NCBI RefSeq assembly: GCF_905120345.1
Contig: NZ_CAJHOA010000003.1
Location: 1-64,000 of the forward strand
From: Denitrificimonas caeni
GTDB lineage: Bacteria; Pseudomonadota; Gammaproteobacteria; Pseudomonadales; Pseudomonadaceae
Reading direction: 5' to 3'
DNA length: 64,000 nt
The notes under the pieces were generated by a model, which saw only the letters and a list, made by a program, of their open reading frames with translations, was not told the origin of the DNA and did no database searches. The position numbers and the translations under genes were made by a program. How positions within the stretch are numbered: position 1 is the first letter of the stretch; each line of letters starts with the position of its first letter. Positions 26,483 to 37,025 of this stretch are shown one piece after another.

Positions 26483-27885
26483 TGTCAGTGCGTAAGCAGC
26501 AGTTACTGAAACAACATCGTCGCACTAAGCGCATCGTCATGCTCGCTATATTAGCCGGACTGCTTGTGCTTAGTTTTACTGCGCCACTTTGGCTGTTGCC
26601 GCTAGCGTTATTGCTGCTCTGGATTGGGCATGAAGCGTGGTTTGCTGACCATTTATTTTATTCCCCGCAAGAAGACTATCAGTACCGTTTTCCAGAATCG
26701 ATTCAGCCCATTAAAGTGACTGCGTTAAATGGCCGCTGGCAGTTGGCTGCTGAACTCTTACCACAAGCGCAGCAAGCAACACTCATTGCTAAGGTGCAGA
26801 TGACCAGTACTTGGTTGGGGCGTTGGTTTGATCCGAGGATCTGTGTCGGCAATGATCAGCAAACCTTTGAGCGCGGTGCGCAAGGTTTGCGTTATCTTAA
26901 TCTAACGGGACAGGCTGAGGCGTTAGGCGCTGAAGGCTTATCCATACGCGGCCGTTTTTGTACTGTTGCGACAGATGTGGATTTGTATGTTTTTACTCCA
27001 CCAAGTCCACTGACTGAGAATATAATGATTCTCGCACCGCATGCCGATGATGCTGAGTTGGCCGCATTTGGACTGTATAGCAGTGCTCAAACTGTCAGCA
27101 TTGTGACGCTGACGCAGGGTGAAATCGAAGCTGAATATTATCAACGTTTAGGCTTATCACCGCAGCAGGCAGCGCAGCTAAAAGGTCGTTTGCGTACGTG
27201 GGATAGTATGGCAATTGCGCTGTGGGGTGGTGTGCCGCAAGCCAACTGTGTGCAACTGGGTTATTACTGCATGCAGTTGTCTAATATGGCCAAGCAGCCT
27301 GATTTACCGTTTGCTTCTAAGCAATCAGATCAATCCGATATTCGTAGCGCGCGCCAGTTCAACGCTGTGCAGTTGCCGGCTGATACGACAGGTTTGCCAA
27401 CTTGGCAGAATTTAGTCGCTGATTTAGCGGCGTGCTTAATGCACTTTAAACCTGATGTGGTGGTGATGCCGCACCCGGAAATTGATCCACACGCTGATCA
27501 TATTGCGACCACGCAAGCGTTATTTCAGGCATTAGAGCAGAGTGACTGGCGGCCGCAGCGTTTGTTTCTGTATGCCAACCATCTTCACGATAATGATCGC
27601 TGGCCGATGGGCAATGCCAATACTGGTGTGGCGCTGCCACCGGCGATGCTTGAATTGCCTGCCGATCAGCTGTTTAGCTATGTACTTAGTGAGCAGCAGC
27701 AGCTAGATAAAGCTATGGCCTTATTGATGCAACATGATTTACAGCCAGCCCAGCCGTTTAAAAAACGTGTGCGTCGGATGATTCAGCAGCTGTTCACTGG
27801 ACGCCGTTGGCCGAAGACCGGTGACAATGAGTTTTTGCGCAAAGCCGTGCGCAAGCATGAATTGTTTTGGGTGCGAGAGTTGTAA
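26482..27885 (+). CDS. dnpA: PIG-L family de-N-acetylase (DnpA-like)
   Basis: 467 residues. Residues 18-60 form two close membrane helices, followed by a beta-rich segment and then a PIG-L deacetylase domain. Zinc-site motifs are APHADDAE (His187, Asp189, Asp190) and PHADHIATTQA further on. The family removes acetyl from N-acetylated sugars. In P. aeruginosa DnpA, also in the LPS core cluster next to mig-14, affects fluoroquinolone tolerance; its sugar substrate is not settled. The 1-base overlap with mig-14 indicates one operon. Confidence 0.85.
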   Translation: MSVRKQQLLKQHRRTKRIVMLAILAGLLVLSFTAPLWLLPLALLLLWIGHEAWFADHLFYSPQEDYQYRFPESIQPIKVTALNGRWQLAAELLPQAQQATLIAKVQMTSTWLGRWFDPRICVGNDQQTFERGAQGLRYLNLTGQAEALGAEGLSIRGRFCTVATDVDLYVFTPPSPLTENIMILAPHADDAELAAFGLYSSAQTVSIVTLTQGEIEAEYYQRLGLSPQQAAQLKGRLRTWDSMAIALWGGVPQANCVQLGYYCMQLSNMAKQPDLPFASKQSDQSDIRSARQFNAVQLPADTTGLPTWQNLVADLAACLMHFKPDVVVMPHPEIDPHADHIATTQALFQALEQSDWRPQRLFLYANHLHDNDRWPMGNANTGVALPPAMLELPADQLFSYVLSEQQQLDKAMALLMQHDLQPAQPFKKRVRRMIQQLFTGRRWPKTGDNEFLRKAVRKHELFWVREL

Positions 27886-27910
27886 GCCGTAAGTCTATGC
27901 GATGTGGTGA

Positions 27911-28585
27911 TTATAGTGTGCTGCGCAGTTGCTGCAGTAACTGACCACTAAAGCCTAGCTGATCCAGCCAATACGCTTGATGGATTAAAATAATCAACCA
28001 GAATACGCCTTGGTATGAAGCTTTTTGGGTTTTGTGGCGCAGCAGTTGTTGCGCTAAGAGAGCACCAGGCCAGCCGCCGAGCAACTCCACGGCATGCAAT
28101 TGTTTTTCAGGCGTACGCCACTCTCCGTTTTGCGCATTTTGCTTATCGTGCCAGTACTGAAAAATACTGAGCATGCTCATGCCAGCGTAAACCAGTAAAG
28201 GCCAGAGTGTACCGTTGCGCTCAAAGAGTTGCCAGGCACCCATCAGTGGTGCCGCGCAGACACCCGTCAGTAGGATCAGTGTGCGCTTGATATTAGGCTG
28301 TGCCTGACGTCTTGGCCGATAAGTAGCCTGATTAGGTTGCGCTGCCGTTGTAGGCTTACGGCGTATCGCTGGACGATCAATACTGAGTGCCGCACCGCGC
28401 ATATGCTCGGCACGTAAACGGTTTTTTTCATCTTTACCGGCAACGAAGAAAACTGTTTCGCCTTGCTGTGGACGCTGTTCGCCGCGCACACTGGAAATAT
28501 GCACAAAGTAATCGCCATCAGCGCCGCGAATAAAGCCAAAGCCTTTATCGTCATTCCAGCTGCGTAATACGCCTTGTTGTTCCAT
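27911..28585 (-). CDS. Cold-shock domain fused to DUF1294 membrane domain
   Basis: 224 residues from the ATG at 28585, with AAGG eight bases upstream inside the end of rsxE. Residues 1-65 are a cold-shock domain with both RNA-binding motifs (KGFGFI and YFVHIS). A basic linker (65-105) leads to a DUF1294 part with about four membrane helices, including the conserved stretches YWHDKQNAQNGEWRTPEKQLH and LLGGWPGALLAQ. The role is unknown; the design suggests a membrane-attached nucleic-acid-binding protein. It follows rsxE so closely that it may be read from the rsx transcript. Confidence 0.85.
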   Translation of the reverse strand: MEQQGVLRSWNDDKGFGFIRGADGDYFVHISSVRGEQRPQQGETVFFVAGKDEKNRLRAEHMRGAALSIDRPAIRRKPTTAAQPNQATYRPRRQAQPNIKRTLILLTGVCAAPLMGAWQLFERNGTLWPLLVYAGMSMLSIFQYWHDKQNAQNGEWRTPEKQLHAVELLGGWPGALLAQQLLRHKTQKASYQGVFWLIILIHQAYWLDQLGFSGQLLQQLRSTL

Positions 28586-28595
28586 CTTTGCGACC

Positions 28596-29309
28596 TTAAT
28601 CAACCACGCCAGTCACGCGGACACGACGGCTCACAGCAGGCGCTGTAACCTCTGCGGTGCTAGCGATATGTTCAGCATAGTACTGATCAATCCAGTTTTT
28701 TAAGGCGATCAGCAGGCCCAATACTAAGAACGCGCCCGGTGGTAAAATAGCCAGTAAAAAGCCTTTGTAGTCTTCAAACACAACAACTTGCCAGTGTTCA
28801 GCAATGCTGCCAAATAATAAATGCATATTAGTAAACAGCATGCCAGTCCCCAGCAGTTCACGGGTTGCACCGATGGCGACCAGCACCAAAGTAAAACCTA
28901 AACCCATCATCAAGCCATCGTAGCTGGAGCGCGCTATCGAGTTTTTTGCTGCAAAGGCTTCAGCGCGGCCAAGGATCACGCAGTTGGTGGTAATCAGAGG
29001 AATAAAGATACCAAGAATTTGAAACAGCTCGTAGGTGAAGGCTTGCATCAGCAATTCAATGCAGGTGGTGAGTGCAGCAATAATCATTACAAAAACCGGC
29101 AAGCGCACGGCGTTAGTCACGGCGTTACGGATCAGCGATACTGCGGCATTGGAGCAAATCAGTACCAGAGCCGTGGCGATCCCTAAACCTAAGGCGTTCA
29201 CTGTAGAATTACTGGTGCCGAGCAGTGGGCATAAACCGAGCAGTTGGACTAAGCCAGGGTTATTTTTCCACAAACCATTAATAGTGATGTCGCGAAATGA
29301 TGGGTTCAT
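28596..29309 (-). CDS. rsxE: Electron transport complex subunit E
   Basis: 237 residues with about six membrane helices. RsxE/RnfE is a membrane subunit of the ion-coupled ferredoxin:NAD+ oxidoreductase, which in gammaproteobacteria also keeps SoxR reduced. It resembles RsxA in the part [27 protein letters not shown], as expected for this pair of related inverted-topology subunits. Last rsx gene; its start overlaps rsxG by four bases. The C-terminal 28 residues form a soluble tail rich in Ala, Val and Arg. Confidence 0.93.
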   Translation of the reverse strand: MNPSFRDITINGLWKNNPGLVQLLGLCPLLGTSNSTVNALGLGIATALVLICSNAAVSLIRNAVTNAVRLPVFVMIIAALTTCIELLMQAFTYELFQILGIFIPLITTNCVILGRAEAFAAKNSIARSSYDGLMMGLGFTLVLVAIGATRELLGTGMLFTNMHLLFGSIAEHWQVVVFEDYKGFLLAILPPGAFLVLGLLIALKNWIDQYYAEHIASTAEVTAPAVSRRVRVTGVVD

Positions 29310-29950
29310 TGGCTCACCTCTGTCGTTTTTAAATGAGCAAATAATTGGGCATGGTTTTGATCAAAATACTGTAAGGCTTTGTGCACAGCAGTAACGACAG
29401 CCCGAGGAGTGATAGTGGCGCCGGCGAACTGATCAAAATCCCCCTGATCTTTTTTCACTGCCCAGCCTCGTTCTTCTGGATTATTCAGACTTTTGCCATC
29501 AAAGCTTTTAATCCACTGGCTTTTCGCTAATTCAATCCGATCGCCTAAGCCTGGGGTTTCTTTATGATGAATGACCCGCACTCCGCTGAGTGTGCCGTCG
29601 GCCATAATGCCAATCAGCAAACTGATGGTGCCGCTGTAACCGTCTGCTGCATTGGCTTGTAAAATCACCGCGGCGGGTTGTCCTTCTACGCTGGCAATAT
29701 AAGTTGGAGTGTCTGTGCGGTGCCCGAGTAAAGATTCATTGAGGTAAATCACGCTATCAAGCAGCGCATTGTCATAGCTGTGCGCCGGCAAAATTTCACC
29801 CAGCGCGCGAATTTGTGCCGCACGTTCTTCTGTAGCAATGCGTGATTCAGTGGATTGTTGGGTGATCGCAACCACCGCTACGGTTACTGCAGCGAATAGC
29901 GCTAAGAGCAAACTGTTTTTAATCACTGAGCGACTGATTTCTGGCAGCAT
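29306..29950 (-). CDS. rsxG: Electron transport complex subunit G
   Basis: 214 residues. One N-terminal membrane anchor (about 12-30) and a periplasmic domain that carries FMN covalently through a Thr in the motif SGATxT-like sequence, here [10 protein letters not shown]. Supporting family stretches are [15 protein letters not shown] and [14 protein letters not shown]. The start has GGGAG ten bases upstream. It sits two bases after rsxD and overlaps rsxE by four, in the usual order. Confidence 0.94.
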   Translation of the reverse strand: MLPEISRSVIKNSLLLALFAAVTVAVVAITQQSTESRIATEERAAQIRALGEILPAHSYDNALLDSVIYLNESLLGHRTDTPTYIASVEGQPAAVILQANAADGYSGTISLLIGIMADGTLSGVRVIHHKETPGLGDRIELAKSQWIKSFDGKSLNNPEERGWAVKKDQGDFDQFAGATITPRAVVTAVHKALQYFDQNHAQLFAHLKTTEVSQ

Positions 29951-29952
29951 TT

Positions 29953-30984
29953 TTATTCTCCCGTCTTAAAGCCGCGCTTGGCTGTTTGATGTCCATAGGT
30001 GCGTGGACGGGTAAAGTAATCAATCGTGGGTGCGCAGAGGTTCATCAGTAAGATGGCAAACGCGACACCGTCAGGGTAGCCACCCCAAGCACGAATAATA
30101 TAGACCAAGATGCCAACGCCGACGCCAAAGATCAAACGGCCTTGTACGCTGGTGGCGCTACTGACGGGGTCAGTGACAATAAAAAAGGCGCCCAGCATGG
30201 TGGCACCACTGAGTAGATGAAAGAGTGGCGAGCCGTGCGAGTCTGAGCCGCTGCCATTCCAAAACACTAAACTCATAATAAACAGTGCCGCGAGCATGCC
30301 CACGGGAGCGTGCCAGCTAAAGAGTTTTTTACGTAGTAAAAACAGGCCGCCCAGTAAAAACGAGAGGTTAACCCATTCGCTGCTGTAGCCGGCAAACAGC
30401 CCAAAGGCGGGGTTACTGTCCCAGAGTTCTTGTAAGGTTAGATTGCTGTTGGTTTTTAAGCTGTCGAGCACTGTGGCTTGGCTCCAGCCATCAGGCAAGG
30501 CTTGGCCAAAAAATACATATTGCAAACCAGCAGCAACATCGATGCTATGCGCGGCAGGCCACGCGGTCATCTCGACCGGGAAAGAAATCAATACCACCAC
30601 ATAACCCAGCATCGCTGGGTTAAATGGGTTCTGACCGAGCCCACCAAATAACTGTTTGCCAAAGACCACAGCAAAACCGCTGGCCACAGCAATTAACCAC
30701 CACGGCGAGTAGGGTGGTAGTGCTAAAGCTAAGAGCAGGCCGGTGACCAACACGCTGCCATCTTTAAGGAAGAAGGCAACAGGGCGTTGACGTAACGCGA
30801 GAATAGCCGCTTCAAAGAGCAGAGCAAAACTGCAAGCTAGAGTAATATTAAGCAGTGGGCCAATACCAAAAAAATAGCTCAGCACAAGAATGCCTGGCAC
30901 AGCGGCGGCCATCACCAACAGCATAACGCGCTGTGTGCGATTAGCGCCTTTGGCGTGTGGCGAGGTAATGCGAGGCAGAGTCAT
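29953..30984 (-). CDS. rsxD: Electron transport complex subunit D
   Basis: 343 residues with around nine membrane helices, relative of NqrB. The flavin-attachment Thr lies in [12 protein letters not shown], followed by VTDPVSSAT, both family markers; [15 protein letters not shown] is another. It passes electrons through the membrane part of the Rnf complex. Fifty-three bases separate it from rsxC, the largest gap in the operon, with no terminator visible. Confidence 0.94.
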   Translation of the reverse strand: MTLPRITSPHAKGANRTQRVMLLVMAAAVPGILVLSYFFGIGPLLNITLACSFALLFEAAILALRQRPVAFFLKDGSVLVTGLLLALALPPYSPWWLIAVASGFAVVFGKQLFGGLGQNPFNPAMLGYVVVLISFPVEMTAWPAAHSIDVAAGLQYVFFGQALPDGWSQATVLDSLKTNSNLTLQELWDSNPAFGLFAGYSSEWVNLSFLLGGLFLLRKKLFSWHAPVGMLAALFIMSLVFWNGSGSDSHGSPLFHLLSGATMLGAFFIVTDPVSSATSVQGRLIFGVGVGILVYIIRAWGGYPDGVAFAILLMNLCAPTIDYFTRPRTYGHQTAKRGFKTGE

Positions 30985-31037
30985 CGGTGCTCCAAGTGTG
31001 CTGCAAAAGCTGAGCGTGATTATACGCCTGCTTGTGA

Positions 31038-33134
31038 TTAATTAAGTTCAGCTAAGCTTTGCTCAGCTTGGGTCAGTTCTGTTTGTAGTGCTGCTAAGCT
31101 CTCTGCATCGGCTTCAGCCCGTTCTGCTTTACGCAGCGCAGCACGCTTCATGGCCACTTCAATCTTGGCTTTTTTCAATGCTTGTTCAGCCGCGCTCAGT
31201 TCTGGCTTGGCAGCTTTTTCAGTTACGCCAGCGGCTTCGACTGCTGTCGGAGCCGCCGCCGTCGCTGCGTCTAACGCGTGCTTGGCTTGCTCTGCGTTGA
31301 CGCGTAGTTGCTCAACCTGTGTTTGTAACTCTTCAGTATTATGAGTTGCTAACTGCTTCTCAGCTTTGCGCAATGTGACTTGTGCCATGCTGGCGGCAAT
31401 TTTTAAGCGTTTTAGATCATCATCTACCGGTTTGCTTGGCGCGGGAGTTGGGGCCGCTGCGTTGATTGCCGCTAGAGCTTGTTTGGCTTGTTCGGCAGTG
31501 ATACGTAGCTGTTCGATTTGGCTTTTGAGCTCTTCAGTATTATGTGTCTCTAGTTGCTTTTCGGCTTTACGTAGAGCCACTTGTGCCATGCTGGCGGCAA
31601 TTTTTAAGCGTTTCACATCGTCGTCTGCAGTGCTTGCTTGCTGACCCGCTGCCTCTGCTTGCGCCGCTTTTTTCGCTTGATCAGCTTTAGTCTTAGCTAA
31701 ACGTTCAGCGCGAGCTTGGCGCTCAGCTTCTTTGCGTTCCTCTTCAAGACGTAAACGTTCTTGGCGGAATTCAAAGCGCTCTTTGGCGTGTTCAGACTTG
31801 ACTTGTTTTTGCTCCAGCTCGCGAATATCGGCTTTAGCAGCACGATAATATTGCACTAAAGGAATGCTCGACGGGCAGACATAAGCACAAGCGCCGCATT
31901 CAATGCAGTCAAACAAGTTGTGCGCTTGCAGTTGCGGATGGTCATCACCGAGGGCATAAAAGTGCAATTGCTGAGGCAGTAAGTTAGCGGGGCATACTTC
32001 AGCGCAGTCGCCGCAGCGAATGCAGGGCATCGCTGGGGGCGGTGCCGGTAACTCTTCTGCAGTTGCTGCTAATAAACAGTTGCTGGTCTTAATGATTGGC
32101 GCTGAGAGAGCGTTTAAGGTGAAGCCCATCATCGGACCGCCAGCAATCAATCGACTCATTTTAGCCTGTTGTAGACCAGCAAATTCGAGCAGCTCAAGCA
32201 CCGGTGTGCCGACTAAACATTCAACATTCATTGGGGTTCGTAAGGCTTGCCCAGTCAGCGTGGTAATCCGTGAAATAAGTGGCTTACCCTCAATGATGGC
32301 ATCATGCACCGCGACAACCGTACCCACGTTTTGACACAAAATGCCCAGCTGCGCCGGCAACTGCGCTGCCGGAACTTCTTTACCGGTGAGAATCTGGATC
32401 AGTTGCCGCTCGCCGCCCGATGGATAGATCGTCGGAACGGCAACAACATAGTAATTACGCTGCTGTAACGCAGAACGTACGCAGGCAAGCGCTTCTGGTT
32501 TATTGTCTTCAATGGCAATCAGGACGTTTTCTGGCTGCAGAATATGCACCAGAATATCAATGCCCAGCATCAGCTGCGTGGCTTTCTCACGCATTAAAAC
32601 ATCATCAGCGGTGATATAAGGTTCGCACTCAGTACCGTTGATAATCAGGGTTTTAATCGATTGATCAGCTTTCGGTGACAGCTTAACCACGGTTGGAAAA
32701 CCGGCACCACCTAAGCCGCTAATACCGGCTTGACGAATTTTCTCCAGTAACTCAGCAGCAGTCGCCTCTTTAAAGTTTGCTAGAGGCTCAAGCGGGCACC
32801 AGCGGTCTAAACCATCGGTATCAATCACGATGGCGTCGAGTAGCTGACCAGACGTATGCGGGTAAGGTTGTGGGCCGATAAAGCTGACCGTACCCGAGCT
32901 GGGAGCGTGCACCGCAGCGCTGATGAAGTGCTTGGAATCCGCGATCAGCTGACCTTTGAGCACGTCATCACCCACGCTGACCAGCGCTTGTGTGCTACAG
33001 CCTAAATGCTGCAATAACGGTACAATCAGCTGCTTAGCTAAGGGCGCGGTTTGGATGGGTTGCTGATTAGACAGTGTTTTACATTCAGGTGGATGTACGC
33101 CGCCACGCAACGGATGAATAGGCCAAATATTCAT
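31038..33134 (-). CDS. rsxC: Electron transport complex subunit C, with repetitive tail
   Basis: 698 residues. RsxC binds NADH and FMN and carries two [4Fe-4S] clusters. Visible: Gly-rich [12 protein letters not shown], and the cluster motifs [12 protein letters not shown] and [12 protein letters not shown] in residues about 370-420. After about residue 440 comes a long charged, Ala-rich helical tail. It contains a 66-residue unit repeated in tandem (about 503-568 and 569-635: [20 protein letters not shown] against [20 protein letters not shown]) and a third partial, diverged unit near the end. Repetitive tails are known for gammaproteobacterial RsxC; their length varies. Overlaps rsxB by four bases (ATGA). 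Confidence 0.94.
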   Translation of the reverse strand: MNIWPIHPLRGGVHPPECKTLSNQQPIQTAPLAKQLIVPLLQHLGCSTQALVSVGDDVLKGQLIADSKHFISAAVHAPSSGTVSFIGPQPYPHTSGQLLDAIVIDTDGLDRWCPLEPLANFKEATAAELLEKIRQAGISGLGGAGFPTVVKLSPKADQSIKTLIINGTECEPYITADDVLMREKATQLMLGIDILVHILQPENVLIAIEDNKPEALACVRSALQQRNYYVVAVPTIYPSGGERQLIQILTGKEVPAAQLPAQLGILCQNVGTVVAVHDAIIEGKPLISRITTLTGQALRTPMNVECLVGTPVLELLEFAGLQQAKMSRLIAGGPMMGFTLNALSAPIIKTSNCLLAATAEELPAPPPAMPCIRCGDCAEVCPANLLPQQLHFYALGDDHPQLQAHNLFDCIECGACAYVCPSSIPLVQYYRAAKADIRELEQKQVKSEHAKERFEFRQERLRLEEERKEAERQARAERLAKTKADQAKKAAQAEAAGQQASTADDDVKRLKIAASMAQVALRKAEKQLETHNTEELKSQIEQLRITAEQAKQALAAINAAAPTPAPSKPVDDDLKRLKIAASMAQVTLRKAEKQLATHNTEELQTQVEQLRVNAEQAKHALDAATAAAPTAVEAAGVTEKAAKPELSAAEQALKKAKIEVAMKRAALRKAERAEADAESLAALQTELTQAEQSLAELN

Positions 33135-33706
33135 TTTAAAGCCTCCCGATCAGTTGCAATCAAAGTGCCGGGAGGTAAGGGATGCTCCCACTTCCAGCTT
33201 TGTAAGGTACCCGCGACCGGAATCATATCAATACAGTCCACAGGGCAAGGCTCAACGCAGAGATCGCAACCCGTGCATTCGCTGACAATCACCGTATGCA
33301 TCTGCTTGGCTGCGCCTAAAATGGCATCTACTGGGCAGGCCTGAATACATTTTGTGCAGCCAATGCACTCAGCTTCACGAATAAAGGCCACCATTTGTGG
33401 CTTTTCACCTTCGACGGCATCCAGAGGTTCTGGCTCGACATCGAGTAATTCAGCCAGCGCTTGAATAGTAGCTTCGCCACCGGGTGGGCATTTGTTGATT
33501 TTTTCCCCAGACGCAATGGCTTCTGCATAGGGTTTGCAGCCGGGGTAGCCGCATTGGCCACATTGGGTTTGCGGCAGTAGCGCGTTAATTTGTTCAGCAA
33601 TCGGGTTGCCTTCGACGCGAAAGCGTACGGCAGCAAAGCCTAAGATTGCGCCGAAGACTAAGCTGAGTAAAACCAGTGCAGTGACTGCGATAAACACCAT
33701 GCTCAT
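33131..33706 (-). CDS. rsxB: Electron transport complex subunit B
   Basis: 191 residues. An N-terminal membrane anchor, then a [4Fe-4S] domain with [16 protein letters not shown] plus a later Cys in NKCPPGG, and two ferredoxin-type clusters ([16 protein letters not shown] and [16 protein letters not shown]). It relays electrons from the cytoplasmic donor to the membrane subunits. The start overlaps the end of rsxA by four bases and the end overlaps rsxC by four. Confidence 0.95.
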   Translation of the reverse strand: MSMVFIAVTALVLLSLVFGAILGFAAVRFRVEGNPIAEQINALLPQTQCGQCGYPGCKPYAEAIASGEKINKCPPGGEATIQALAELLDVEPEPLDAVEGEKPQMVAFIREAECIGCTKCIQACPVDAILGAAKQMHTVIVSECTGCDLCVEPCPVDCIDMIPVAGTLQSWKWEHPLPPGTLIATDREALK

Positions 33707-34287
33707 AGCTTGATTAAACCACTAAAGCCCATAAAGGCTAACGACATAAGTCCAGCGGTTAGCATGCCAATCGCTGCGCCTTGAAAGGGCTTAGGTACAT
33801 CAGCGATAGCAATCCGCTCACGCATGGCCGCAAATAAAACCAGCACTAAAGAAAAGCCAATGCCTGCGGCGAAACCATTAACGCTGGCTTGAATAAATGT
33901 GTATTCGCTGCGATTAGCATTCAAGAGAGCGACACCGAGGACGATACAGTTGGTAGTGATCAAGGGTAAGAAAATCCCTAGTACCCGATACAGCATAGGG
34001 CTGGTTTTATTGACCACCATTTCAGTGAACTGCACTACCACCGCGATCACTAAAATAAAGCTAATGGTGCGTAAAAACTCTAAATCAAAAGGTTTAAGAA
34101 TGTATTGCTGTACGAGGTAGCTACAAATCGACGCTAAGGTCAGCACAAAGGTTGTTGCTAGCGATAAGCCGATGGCCGTTTCAACCTTTTTGGAGACCCC
34201 CATAAACGGGCACAAACCCAGAAACTGAACCAATACAAAATTGTTCACCAAAATGGCACTGACCAAAATAAGTAAGAGTTCGCTCAT
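33703..34287 (-). CDS. rsxA: Electron transport complex subunit A
   Basis: 194 residues with six membrane helices; [19 protein letters not shown] is the family N-terminus. I use the ATG at 34287; a GTG at 34305 is in frame but would add residues not seen in the family. Neither has a clear Shine-Dalgarno. First gene of the rsx operon. [15 protein letters not shown] and the Cys in [10 protein letters not shown] are conserved; RsxA and RsxE share an iron-sulfur cluster between them in known Rnf structures. Confidence 0.95.
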   Translation of the reverse strand: MSELLLILVSAILVNNFVLVQFLGLCPFMGVSKKVETAIGLSLATTFVLTLASICSYLVQQYILKPFDLEFLRTISFILVIAVVVQFTEMVVNKTSPMLYRVLGIFLPLITTNCIVLGVALLNANRSEYTFIQASVNGFAAGIGFSLVLVLFAAMRERIAIADVPKPFQGAAIGMLTAGLMSLAFMGFSGLIKL

Positions 34288-34315
34288 AGGAGATCGTAGG
34301 GGCACAAGGCGTTGT

Positions 34316-34357
34316 TAATAAGATCCTTATTATCCTGCAGGTCGATATAGCGTACAA
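34316..34357 (-). promoter_or_regulatory. Candidate rsx operon promoter with palindrome over the -10
   Basis: On the minus strand TTGTAC (34352-34357) and GATAAT (34329-34334) are exactly 17 bases apart, giving a start about 35 bases upstream of rsxA. The -35 is a poor match (3 of 6) and the -10 a good one (5 of 6). A perfect 17-base palindrome TAATAAGATCCTTATTA (34316-34332) covers the -10 edge and probable start, so it may be an operator. Inferred from sequence only. Confidence 0.45.
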
Positions 34358-34500
34358 GTCGGATTTGTAGCTTCTTTAAGTACTTTTTGATCTAAGTCTA
34401 TGGTTTCTTGACTGAAATGCCGAAAGTGGCAGTATTTTTCGTCAGTAATGTGACGTTATGCCACGTCTTGCAAGGATCAAGGCATAATGCCATTGGCTGG

Positions 34501-34527
34501 TTAATAAATACGCTAAGACGCCGATAT
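34501..34527 (+). promoter_or_regulatory. FliA (sigma-28) type promoter for the chemoreceptor
   Basis: TTAA at 34501-34504, 15 bases, then GCCGATAT at 34520-34527. The flagellar sigma-28 consensus is TAAA-N15-GCCGATAA, so 3 of 4 and 7 of 8 positions match with exact spacing. It lies 68 bases before the chemoreceptor ATG. Chemoreceptors are commonly in the FliA regulon. Confidence 0.65.
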
Positions 34528-34594
34528 ATTTAATGGTGGTTTGGTTTTTAAACTTGAATTGATGCGCTGTCAAAACTCTGTAAAGGAACACTCT

Positions 34595-36241
34595 ATGCTG
34601 AATAAAATATCCCTCAAAGCGCGACTTATCGTGCTAACAAGCATCGCTTTTTTGCTTTTTTTGCTGGTTGGTACTGTGGGCTTGCTAGGGATCAGTACGT
34701 TGAATAAATCCTTAGAAAAGGTTTATCAGGAAAATATGGTTCCGGTGAAGTTATTAGATAATATTTTTACCGATATTAATAGCACACGCACTGAGTTGTT
34801 ATTAGCGTTGCAGCATGCGCCTGACTCGCCTTTTGTAGATTTACATAACCATCCTTTAAGTCAGCATATTGATAATATTGAAAGCAATCGTGCGCGTAAT
34901 CAGCAGGCGTGGGGACAATTGGATGCATTACAGTTTGCCAGCGCAGAGAAGCAGCAGCTAAAAGACTTACAAGATGATGTTAAGGCCTTGCGCGGACAAG
35001 TTGAGCCTGTATTACAAGCGATCAATCAGCAGAATTTTTATTTAGCTAATCAATTGGTTTTAACCCAAGTGAACCCTGCAGTCGCTCAGGTGCGAAAGTC
35101 GATGACGCAACTCAGTGATCAGCTGATGAATCGTGCGCAAGAAGAATTTAATTTAGGTGAGCAGCGTTATCAGCAAACGCTAACGTTATTTGCCTTTATT
35201 TTAATTATTGGCGGCGCGTTGATTGTGTTGCTGGCTGTGCGGGTTATTTCAAGCATTCAAAATGCGGTTAAGCTGTTGCGTGAAGCCTCGGAGAAAATTG
35301 CTGCAGGTGATACCCGAGTTCGAGTGACCTATCCTGGTAATGACGAATTGCGTGCCGTAGCCCTCGCTTTCAATCATATGGGTGAGCGCTTTCAAGCTGC
35401 ATTGCATGATGTTGGTCGCTCAGCAGAGCAATTGGCCTCTGCCAGTGAAGAAACATCGGTGGTGACAGAAAACACCAGTGAAAGCATGCGTAAGCAGCAA
35501 AGCGAAATTTCTCAGGTAGCGACAGCGATGAATGAGATGCACGCAACGGCCAGTGAAGTGGCGCGTAGCGCAAGTCTGGCTGCAGAGGCCGCGCATTATG
35601 CTGACCAAGAAGCGATTGTCGGGCGTGATGTTTCACTACAAACCATCGAAGCGATTGAGAGTTTAGCCTCAGCAGTTGAGCATGCTACTGCCGTGATTGA
35701 GTCGTTGGCGAAAGACAGTGAAGATATTGGCAGTGTATTAGATGTGATTCGTAGTATTGCCGATCAAACTAACCTGTTGGCATTAAATGCTGCTATTGAA
35801 GCGGCGCGTGCGGGTGAGGCAGGGCGGGGCTTTGCCGTGGTCGCTGATGAGGTTCGTACTTTAGCGTCGCGTACGCAAAAATCGACCCAAGAAATTAATG
35901 ATATGGTCGAGCGCCTACAGCGCGGTGCGGTACAGGCTGTAGATGCCATGGCTACTGGACGTAAGCAAGCCCTAGCAGGTGTTGAGCAAACGCTGAAGAC
36001 TACCGCTTGTTTAGAGTCTATTGTGAATGCCATTAGCACCATCAATGATATGAATGTGCAAATTGCTAGTGCTGCTGAAGAGCAGAGTGCTGTCAGTGAA
36101 GAAATTACTCGCTCGGTGGTCGCCATTAATGATTTAACAACTGAAACCACTGAAGGTGCTTTACAAACAACACAAGCCAGTCATGAAGTGGCGCGTCTCG
36201 CCAGTACTTTGCAAGAGTTGCTGAGTCGTTTTCGGACTTAA
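34595..36241 (+). CDS. Methyl-accepting chemotaxis protein
   Basis: 548 residues from the ATG at 34595 (AAAGGA eight bases upstream); an earlier in-frame TTG-type start lies inside the promoter region. Membrane helices at about 11-33 and 195-220 enclose a periplasmic four-helix-bundle sensor of some 160 residues. A HAMP domain follows ([17 protein letters not shown]), then the signalling hairpin with the conserved tip [20 protein letters not shown]. No CheR/CheB-binding pentapeptide is seen at the C-terminus. The ligand cannot be told from the sequence. Confidence 0.93.
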   Translation: MLNKISLKARLIVLTSIAFLLFLLVGTVGLLGISTLNKSLEKVYQENMVPVKLLDNIFTDINSTRTELLLALQHAPDSPFVDLHNHPLSQHIDNIESNRARNQQAWGQLDALQFASAEKQQLKDLQDDVKALRGQVEPVLQAINQQNFYLANQLVLTQVNPAVAQVRKSMTQLSDQLMNRAQEEFNLGEQRYQQTLTLFAFILIIGGALIVLLAVRVISSIQNAVKLLREASEKIAAGDTRVRVTYPGNDELRAVALAFNHMGERFQAALHDVGRSAEQLASASEETSVVTENTSESMRKQQSEISQVATAMNEMHATASEVARSASLAAEAAHYADQEAIVGRDVSLQTIEAIESLASAVEHATAVIESLAKDSEDIGSVLDVIRSIADQTNLLALNAAIEAARAGEAGRGFAVVADEVRTLASRTQKSTQEINDMVERLQRGAVQAVDAMATGRKQALAGVEQTLKTTACLESIVNAISTINDMNVQIASAAEEQSAVSEEITRSVVAINDLTTETTEGALQTTQASHEVARLASTLQELLSRFRT

Positions 36242-36270
36242 CAAACTTTTCTTTTAAAGCATTCGATGCC

Positions 36271-36315
36271 AAACCTAGGCGTTGTAGATCGCTGCCTCGT
36301 CTAGGTTTGTTTTTC
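36271..36315 (+). terminator. Terminator after the chemoreceptor gene
   Basis: AAACCTAGGCG pairs with CGTCTAGGTTT (11 bp with one G-T pair) around a 16-base loop and is followed by GTTTTTCG. It starts 30 bases after the stop codon. Confidence 0.75.
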
Positions 36316-36716
36316 GTTTGTCACTCTTTTATGTGATCTGTATTGCAATTATGTCATTAGATATTGTTATTATTTGTAATAAAAGCAGTGATTTAGACGA
36401 AGGTCGGTTGTTCCTCTGCGTCACAATCTTTACATTAGCGGCCCTTGTATACAGCACTTAACAGTTGGAACTGGATGCTGAGTACAATCTTTTTTGCTAA
36501 GGATGGTGTTCGAAAGTGTTTTAGGGCTTGGCGTTCTGTGTTTTTTACGCTCATTCCTAAAGTCAGATAAAAATGTCAAAACAATCACAATAAGTGTATG
36601 CGCTCAATGCTTAGCGATAAGCGGTATTGGTCGTATCCTGCATGTAAGTGTTAACAATAAAACATGCTCAAGAGTACGTGGCTTTATGCGTGTTCGGTTG
36701 AGTAGGAGAAATATCT
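36316..36716. other. 400-base intergenic region upstream of yjcH-actP
   Basis: No gene is supported here: an 80-codon frame at 36494-36736 has no family resemblance and runs over the yjcH start. The length suggests a regulated promoter for yjcH-actP. In Pseudomonas this operon is under the CrbS/MxtR-ErdR system and a homologue of ErdR is encoded at 59203, but I cannot point to a proven binding site. An AGGAG ribosome site lies at 36704-36708. Confidence 0.4.
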
Positions 36717-37025
36717 ATGCAAGATACAATTGTTGAGAAGGTGCTTAAGCACCCAAAATATGCTGAGCTGGTTCAGCGCCGAACTCGAGTAAGTATGGCG
36801 TTTTTCGCAGTGGCTTTAGTTATTTATTCTGGGTTTATTTTGACTTTGGCCTATATGCCAGAGGTATTTGCACAGCCACTAGGTCCAGATTGGACGATGA
36901 GTGTGGGTGTTTTGACCGGGATTTTAGTTGTATTCAGTGCGGTTATTATGATTTCACTTTATGTCTATTTCTCAAACAAGATTTTTGATCCATTGCTGGA
37001 TGCTATTGTAAGGGATGTAGAGTAA
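36717..37025 (+). CDS. yjcH: DUF485 membrane protein paired with acetate permease
   Basis: 102 residues with two membrane helices (about 25-45 and 60-82). DUF485/YjcH proteins are encoded directly before ActP in many proteobacteria and are thought to be a small partner of the symporter. Family stretches: [16 protein letters not shown] and [14 protein letters not shown]. Ends with its TAA sharing one base with the actP ATG region, so the two are coupled. Confidence 0.93.
   Translation: MQDTIVEKVLKHPKYAELVQRRTRVSMAFFAVALVIYSGFILTLAYMPEVFAQPLGPDWTMSVGVLTGILVVFSAVIMISLYVYFSNKIFDPLLDAIVRDVE

Noticed and set aside
31088-31644. Several plus-strand Ala/Leu-rich frames opposite the rsxC tail
   Set aside because: They are the antisense of the repetitive Ala-Lys-Glu tail and repeat with it.
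36330-36360. TGTGAT half-site resembling a CRP/Vfr site upstream of yjcH-actP
   Set aside because: Only one half matches; the other arm is too different to claim.
36494-36736. 80-codon plus-strand frame upstream of yjcH
   Set aside because: No family resemblance, no good ribosome site, and it runs across the yjcH start; better seen as promoter region.
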